From contig KB310836.1 of the NCBI GenBank assembly GCA_000328365.1, positions 353,132-417,131 of the forward strand: 64,000 nucleotides of DNA. Direction: 5' to 3'. The DNA is from Capitella teleta. Lineage: Eukaryota; Annelida; Polychaeta; Capitellidae. Within the stretch, counting starts at the first letter, position 1. Each line of letters begins with the position of its first letter. Shown here piece after piece: positions 58,216 through 64,000 of the stretch. Below the pieces are notes generated by a model. The model was not told the DNA's origin. It saw nothing but the letters and a program-made list of their open reading frames with translations, and did no database searches. Made by a program: the position numbers and the translations under genes.

Positions 58216-58910
58216 ATGGGCGATAATACAGGAAAGAGGGTACCGGTCTCTCCCCCTTCTCTCTTCAGGGCGCTGATCGACTGGGATGTTGATGTCACGA
58301 GGCGCATGGCCGTGTGCGCTACGCCTCAGTCTCAGTTTGGACAGTGGAGGCCCTTGATGCGCTTCCTGGAGTACTCAGCGCATGGTGTTCCTTGGCTGAT
58401 ATTTAATGTTGTGGCCATTTTGGCCACTCATAGGATTGACCTCCATCAAATCCTCTTCAACTTGTTCTACGGTTCGTGTACATGATGTCCACTCACCAGC
58501 ATTTTTTTCATGTTTCCTTTGTAGCTCTAATCCTAGATCTAATCATAGTTACTCTCCTGAAGGCGATATTCCGTCGACCACGCCCAGCACACAACACAAC
58601 GGGAGATATGATGACCATTTCTGTCGACCTCTTCTCGTTTCCTAGCGGACACACAACTCGTGCGATTATGGTTGCCTATTTCTCTGTGGTGCATTATTCA
58701 GGTGGTCCGTTGGTTGATTTGTTGGTGCTGTTGTGGGGCGTGGCTGTGAGTTTGTCTCGTATTCTGCTCGGCCGTCACCATGTGTTGGACGTGAGTGTGG
58801 GTGCGGTGATTGGGGTGCTGCAGTATCGCTTGCTGGCGAATTACTTGTGGCTGTCAAAAGAGACGTGCGAGGCATGGATTCGACCCATTCAAGAGGAGCT
58901 GCATATTTAA
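58216..58910 (+). CDS. PLPP6: PLPP6-like polyisoprenoid diphosphate phosphatase (PAP2 family)
   Basis: Two exons, 58216-58471 and 58525-58910, are separated by a 53-bp intron (GTTCGT to TTTGTAG). They give 213 aa from ATG 58216. All three PAP2 catalytic motifs are present: C1 KAIFRRPRP (from residue 98), C2 PSGH (125-128) and C3 SRILLGRHHVLD (163-174) with the catalytic His170 and Asp174. Several hydrophobic helices flank these motifs, consistent with an integral ER or nuclear-envelope membrane enzyme that dephosphorylates isoprenoid diphosphates such as presqualene or farnesyl diphosphate. Human PLPP6 is 295 aa; the shorter length reflects a short N-terminus before the first membrane helix. 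RALIDWDVDVTRRM near the N-terminus is typical of PLPP6 and PLPP7; the intact catalytic residues argue against the inactive PLPP7. Confidence 0.9.
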
Positions 58911-59066
58911 ATGGTGTAAATTGACCTTTTGTAAATGAATTGTTGTATATTTAAGTTTCTGTTCTTTTCATCTCTAGATTTTTAACTTTCCAAGTAAAGT
59001 TGAATATAAAATCAATTTCATTTCTCATCTTTCTTTTATATTGAGTGTATTAAAATATTGTATTGA

Positions 59067-59072
59067 AATAAA
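59067..59072 (+). terminator. AATAAA polyadenylation signal of PLPP6
   Basis: AATAAA lies 157 bp after the PLPP6 stop codon, in a normal position for a short 3' UTR. Confidence 0.55.
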
Positions 59073-61256
59073 GTAAAATTTATCACCTAAGGAAATGATC
59101 ATTTATTTCAAAATTTTCAAGTGATCGTTTTACATTTCTGTTTACAATCTGTAATTATATTAATTTTCAATTATTTTTTAATTATTATTACCAAATATAT
59201 TCCTTTTTTTCTTCCTTCTCTGATTCATGTACCTAATGGCGGGTCATGCGTGACATGTGAGTATAGTCAGTTCCCATTCATGCACTTTAACACTTGGAAA
59301 TACCCGTATAAAAGTGTATTTTCATCGCACAATCTCACAATTGAAAAAGGCATATGGACACGTCGGCCCCAAGAAGAAAGGTTGTGTCAGTGAGGAGAAA
59401 TCCAGGATGAGACTCACATCATCTCAAGATGACCGAAGATATACTTGGAAAAACACCCCAATGTGAACTATAATTTTCCTAATTTCTTTCTCACCGAATC
59501 TACTACAATTATGACAAAAATTTGTTTTTAATTTATCAGAAAGTTTGTTTAACCTTCCTTTCATTATTGTATGCACCATTATGCTGTCCTGCAATATCTA
59601 TCTACTTTTGTCGATATCATAACGTTACGAAGCCAGCAGACACAAATCATAACGTTCACTTAGAACGAAACGTTATGATTCCAGTGTGTGATGCCAGAAT
59701 CGAGGTTTTATCTCTGTTAGATAAATAATATATTTCAGACAGAGAAGTACAACTTAATATCAAAAGTGGTAAGTGCTTGTGGACCATGGCAAGACGCGGA
59801 CGTCTGTGCGAGGTCAGGGCCCCATCGATTTGATTGCGCACCCGTAAAATCGGGTTGTTGCATATCCGAACCAATATGTTCTTAGGCTCCGCAAATGAGG
59901 ATTTAATCCCAAAATATTGGTCTGTATGATGGAAAATGGGACTTTCAAGCAGCATAATCACCACACATATTTATTAAAGGTCATTTTTTGGTCAAACATT
60001 TGTGAACAATATCTGCCAATCTTTGGTTATTCTTACAACTAACTACATGTAATTAGTTTATTAATCAAAAATTAATTAATCGGCTTTAATTAGGACGGTA
60101 TTTCAGATTAAAGGTCATCAGTATAACATTGTCTCGTTTTTATTGACATATGCAGCATTAAAATTAAAAAAATCGGAATTCCGAGTGACGTAGTGAAATC
60201 TAGTGAAATGGATGTACCGAAATAGAGGTGAGTTTGAGTTTTCATCGGTGTGTGCCGGGGCTTCTTTTCAGTTCCGCCGAAGACCAGTGAAATCAGAGAT
60301 CAGCTCAGACAGCAATGCTTGTGGCGACCTCAAATAGCTGCAGTCCAGAGTTCCAGGATGAAATGATTAACCGGTCGAACACGCGACCTTTGTAATTATA
60401 AGGTCTTTGCTTGTACTGCCAAGCGTTGTATGTCTCTCGTGGTCCGCTCCCTTAGCCGACAACTTAATTTTGAGAAAAACCTCGTATAATGATACGTATT
60501 TTTCCCTTATCAGATGCCTGCACTTCTATTTAAAAATCCATCCTCCCACAAGATAATGTTGTGATAATTCTACTTATACTAGACGTTTTGATCAAACATT
60601 AGTAAATTAGTTGGTCTTAAGAGTTACAAATGCCATAGAGATAGAGAGGAAAGTTAATCTCTACGGCAGACATTACAAAACAGGTGAATAAAACCAGAAA
60701 TGTAGTTCGCCATCCAGCCTCTGGCATTATAAAGGAAGCCGTTCACTTGTTTTTGTTTCTGAAGGAAGTTTTTCATATAATTATGTTTTCCTTATAGACT
60801 AATTTTCCTAATAGAAAACAGGAAGTCAAGAAGGCGGACCAAAATGTGGACAACATCATTGAGTTAAAATGACTTGGAGATTTGTATAAAAGAGTTTGAA
60901 GTCTTTTTGATGATTGATGACTTTCATTTTCATTCAATTTATTACATTTAAAAACATTTAACACTTTCTCGTGGAATGTTTGCTGGTCATGCAATGCACC
61001 ACTCAACTCATACCACCTGTCATCGGTGTGTGCCTGTGTCATTATATTTATATAAGGTCGCCGATTTCAAAGTGGTGATTGGTTCTGTTATCTTTTGTTT
61101 GTGCAGAGACAAAAGAAACAATTAATCATGCCATCAAAGAGATCGAACGCTGATATTCTCCAAACGCTAATTGCAATTAGTCCAAATTAACTTCCTCAGA
61201 TGACATAGCATTGACAAAATGGAACAGACAAAAGTTAAACGGACGATCATTCGATA
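59073..61256. other. Intergenic; no gene recognised
   Basis: AT-rich with scattered short frames. The right end is expected to carry earlier parts of the pogo/Tigger element, but I could not recognise its transposase core or 5' terminus here. Confidence 0.5.
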
Positions 61257-61685
61257 TTGATATCCGATTCTGAGGATATTAATCAAGACCTGAAGGAAGA
61301 TAGCATTCCTTTGGCTGAACTGCTGCGCCGTGCCTGTGCCAAAGGAGCTGATGTCTGCACAGCTGAGGGGTACTCTAACCTGGATGATCATGTCGAAACA
61401 TGCCAGGTCGCATCCGACAATGACATAATTGATGCCATTAAAGAATCTAAGTCAGCCCAAATAAGTTCGAATGACGATGACGACGATGTCAGCGATGAGG
61501 AAAACAACACAGTGACCTACACAGCAGCAATGCAGTCGTTCGAGCAATCATATGCAAACGCAGATGATATGTTCAAACCCCTCACTTCACCGGATGGATT
61601 TATCTCAACATCGCAGCATAAGCATAGGCCCTAAACAATCCACTATTGAATCATTTTTAACTCAATGATTGTATGCCATGATGCA

Positions 61686-62398
61686 TTAAAGGGCGGGAGA
61701 ACTGGTTAAAAATGGACTTTGAGTCGTTATTTGATGCACCAAAAATGATTCCTATGCCTGGCCCACACAAGAAATATCATCGCTAACGATTTCGCGGGAG
61801 ATATATTGCTAACTAGGCGTGACGTCAGTCGCTGTGATGAAACACCGAGTTCCCCATCTTTTACAATGGGCCTCGTCATATCACCGTGTTCTGCGACTAA
61901 ACCCCTGGATATTTTTTTATTTTCTTTTCGGAAATAGATAGAATAATCATTTTGCCACCAGTCAGACGCGAAAAAAAAAATATTTTTCGCTATTTTTCTT
62001 ATTTTAACAAGCGATTTTCTAGGACACCTACCACGTTTCTCATCCTGAAACAGTAAAAAGGTCAGCCAGAGTGCACCACGCATGCGCTTTCGTTTCGTAA
62101 ACAACAAAGATGTCCTTTTATGGCGAAGATGCTCTGCTCTGATTGGCTGAAATCGATAGCTTCACGAGGGGAACGGGACCAATCAGCCATCAGCCAAACC
62201 AAGCCATCAGCTGACGTTTGCCTCCTATACTTCGCAATGGAAGCCATTCTCCCATAGGCGCAATGCTAACCCCGATATTCGGAATGCATTATTTCCTTAC
62301 GCTTGCATCCAGGCAGGGTGTTTTTGGCACGGAATGCTATCAATTGGTGCTATGAGTCAATAGAACATCACTTAAAATTTAGTTCCCCATCCCTTTAA
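61686..62398 (-). mobile_element. TTAA-flanked MITE, copy B (complete, about 713 bp)
   Basis: Bounded by TTAA at 61686-61689 and 62395-62398. The ends TTAAAGGGCGGGAGAACT and AGTTCCCCATCCCTTTAA are inverted repeats with 15 of 18 matches. The interior matches copy A (36725-37230), which lies in reverse orientation. It encodes no transposase. TTAA target duplications with CCCTTT-type ends point to a piggyBac-mobilised family, as inference. It sits inside the 3' non-coding part of a Tigger relic, so it moved later than that element. Confidence 0.78.
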
Positions 62399-62415
62399 TT
62401 ATACGCCTTGAATTA

Positions 62416-62431
62416 AAAAAAAAAAAAAAAC

Positions 62432-62462
<31 letters not shown>

Positions 62463-62545
62463 CAAAACAAAACAAAACAAAACAAAACAAAACAAAACAA
62501 AACAAAACAAAACAAAACAAAACAAAACAAAACAAAACACACACA
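62416..62545 (+). repeat. (AAAAC)n microsatellite with A-run and (AC)n edges
   Basis: About 20 AAAAC units preceded by a short A run and followed by ACACACACAC. It begins about 18 bp after the MITE end. Confidence 0.95.
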
Positions 62546-62781
62546 CACAAGAAGAAAACCCTCAGCAAACTGTTTTTCTTTCTGTCCGGTGTTAATACAC
62601 ATGTTTCATTTACAACTTCGTTAGCTTAATTACATTATGATGTATCATTACGTCGATTTATGAATCATAACGTTTTTTTCTCGATAGGAGAATTGGATGT
62701 TTTTCTCATATATAGAACTCCCGATATTGCGAACTATTCTTATGGCCCCCCGGAGGTTCGTAATAACGAGCTTTGACTGTA

Positions 62782-63437
62782 TACTTGAAATTTGCTTATG
62801 GACGTTTACACGAATGACATAACACAGCCCCCCCCCCCTCCACAAGATAAAGAAAAATGGATAGGAATTAAAGGATATAATTTATTTAAAACTAACTTTA
62901 AAATTCAATGCATTTGACCTGTGACCTTATAGAGCACACAGAAACCATCAATCACATGTAATGACGATTCGACAGACACAACCGAGATTGCTTTGCTTAC
63001 TGCAAAATATATTTTAACACAGATGAGGAAACCTCAAATTTCAAACACAATTTCATGCTCCTACCTCGGCGCTGTTCAATCCGAGGAACATATAGTTAAC
63101 ATAGTTATAGCAACATATAGGTTGTCACTGCCCCTATGCAGGAGTGTGAAATTATCATTCCTTGCACTTACAGCATGCGGTATTGTGCCTGGTGGGTTGA
63201 TAAGTGTTTATCAATTGCACGTTTATGATTTCGTTTCTTGTACCATGCAAAGTGCAATTATTTTTCTTGATGGTCGTTTAACTCTTTTGTCAATGAAATT
63301 TATAGCTCTAACTATACCGAGGGAATCTGGTTAAATAACAAACTTAGGTTCACAGACACTACATGCATTAAGGAAATGCTGAGCAACTATTGTCACTCAG
63401 ACGATTTCACCCTGGATTCATTTACCCTATTACAGAG
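62782..63437. other. Intergenic, 3' flank of the last GPCR gene
   Basis: Contains a C run near 62827-62838. The right-hand part is presumably 3' UTR of the adjacent GPCR. No gene is recognised. Confidence 0.5.
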
Positions 63438-64000
63438 TCATCCCTGATATACCTTTGACTCACTAGTTTGTGAATCAAGTGAGTAAATTGACTGCTTCTG
63501 GGCCTCTGAGCGACCAAACAGACTCAAGACAGCCGAGTGGCATCCGCTGTTCTGCAGGAAATAAATCAAAGGATCCGCAATAGTTCCTAAAACGGCGAGA
63601 CTCCTGGTCATATGCCAGCCAACGACTATGCCAAACGGAGGAGCTTGTTGCTTCGAGACGTAGCTTTGAGCGACGTTGGCCAGAGTGTTGTGTGGAATCC
63701 ATGTCAAGAATAGAACGCCGACGGCCAAGAATACGATCTTGACGATCTTCATCTCGCTTCGTGTCGACTTGATCTGGCGTCGCACCGATTTGGTCATTGT
63801 CTCAGAGGCGCTCATGGTTCCGGCTTTCCTCTTAGCAACAATGACCACGATGCTGAGAAGGATGTTTAGCAGTGCAACGGATCCAAGCATGGTGTACAAG
63901 CCAAGGTTGTAGACATAGGAAACGTACGCCTCTGTCATAACAGTGATGCCGACGCAAGGAACGCCCGACTGCCACTTGTTCATAAAAAACAGAGAAACAT
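63438..64000 (-). CDS. Rhodopsin-like (class A) GPCR, 3' part (5' end outside window)
   Basis: The frame runs open to the window edge, so at least 187 codons are seen and TM1-TM4 are missing. The visible part begins with the second extracellular loop Cys (SGVPCVGITV). TM5 follows (YNLGLYTMLGSVALLNILLS), then a short loop 3 rich in Arg and Lys. TM6 is FLAVGVLFLTWIPHNTL (CWxP with Thr-Trp). TM7 is LAVLGTIADPLIYFLQ, carrying the DPxIY form of the NPxxY motif, and a Ser-rich tail ends SESKVYQG. The DP form occurs in several peptide and nucleotide receptor groups, but no ligand family is clear. It shows no close resemblance to the nested GPCR at 39499-40728. Confidence 0.82.
   Translation of the reverse strand, partial: VSLFFMNKWQSGVPCVGITVMTEAYVSYVYNLGLYTMLGSVALLNILLSIVVIVAKRKAGTMSASETMTKSVRRQIKSTRSEMKIVKIVFLAVGVLFLTWIPHNTLANVAQSYVSKQQAPPFGIVVGWHMTRSLAVLGTIADPLIYFLQNSGCHSAVLSLFGRSEAQKQSIYSLDSQTSESKVYQG

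Larger units (their letters stand above)
61257..62781 (+). mobile_element. pogo/Tigger DNA transposon relic, 5'-truncated, with nested MITE
   Basis: The frame 61257-61634 encodes the C-terminal part of a Tigger-like transposase. It reads SIPLAELLRRACAKGADV, then NLDDHVETC, NDIIDAIKES and an acidic DDDDDVSDEE, the usual order after the DDE domain. The right end reads, on the minus strand, CAGTCAAAGCTCGTTATTAC, then GAACCTCCGG and AATAGTTCGCAATATCGGGA. This is the terminal inverted repeat type of pogo/Tigger elements, ending at 62779 beside the TA target (62780-62781). The DDE core and left terminus are not seen. A MITE (61686-62398) and an (AAAAC)n tract lie between the coding end and the right terminus. 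Confidence 0.7.

Noticed and set aside
61727-62107. 126-codon frame (-) shared with 36813-37019 (+)
   Set aside because: The shared peptide reflects the MITE nucleotide sequence; frames differ between copies and the element is non-coding.
62399-62602. Phe/Val/Leu/Cys repeat frame (-)
   Set aside because: Translation of the (AAAAC)n microsatellite.
1-64000. CRISPR arrays, operons, ribosome binding sites
   Set aside because: The window is spliced animal DNA; tandem repeats seen have no spacer structure and no prokaryotic gene organisation is present.

Overview
The window is nuclear DNA from an animal, most likely a marine invertebrate bilaterian. It holds spliced metazoan genes (RIC8, CMTR2, FAM78, PLPP6, a vWA-EGF secreted protein), two Fer3/FERD3L-type bHLH genes and two rhodopsin-like GPCR genes. 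It is AT-rich overall. Most introns are very short, about 45-61 bp, yet gene-poor stretches run to many kilobases. I cannot place the species more closely. Two runs of N (15587-15636 and 36593-36724) are assembly gaps. All exon models are hand-made from splice sites. For the vWA-EGF, RIC8, CMTR2, FAM78 and PLPP6 genes, exon lengths and phases sum to an uninterrupted reading frame. Layout: 204-1949 (+) is an intronless LRR-Ig membrane protein. 4194-9920 (-) is a 14-exon secreted protein with six vWA domains and three EGF modules. About 9.9-27.7 kb has no recognised gene, only simple repeats, a tRNA-like SINE head and a probable LINE tail. 27707-28306 (-) and 31107-31652 (+) are two intronless, head-to-head Fer3/FERD3L-like bHLH genes sharing a 2.8-kb gap. 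That gap holds a stray copied fragment of the second gene's coding sequence. 31977-32648 is a 51-bp minisatellite, and a LINE fragment follows at 33025-33339. A TTAA-flanked MITE copy lies at 36725-37230. RIC8 (-) covers 38302-44602, and one of its introns contains an intronless GPCR gene on the opposite strand (39499-40728). CMTR2 (+) covers about 46670-49567, FAM78 (-) 51087-55520 and PLPP6 (+) 58216-58910. A pogo/Tigger relic invaded by a second MITE copy lies at 61257-62781. The window ends in the 3' part of a second GPCR gene (63438-64000, -). The genes do not form one pathway. RIC8 (a chaperone and exchange factor for G-alpha proteins) does share a locus with the GPCR nested in its intron, and the two bHLH paralogs probably share regulatory DNA. 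I found no clearly new multi-gene system. The most unusual structures are the nested GPCR, introns expanded by tandem repeats that also supply the 3' splice site, the exon fragment between the bHLH genes, and the MITE-in-Tigger nest.
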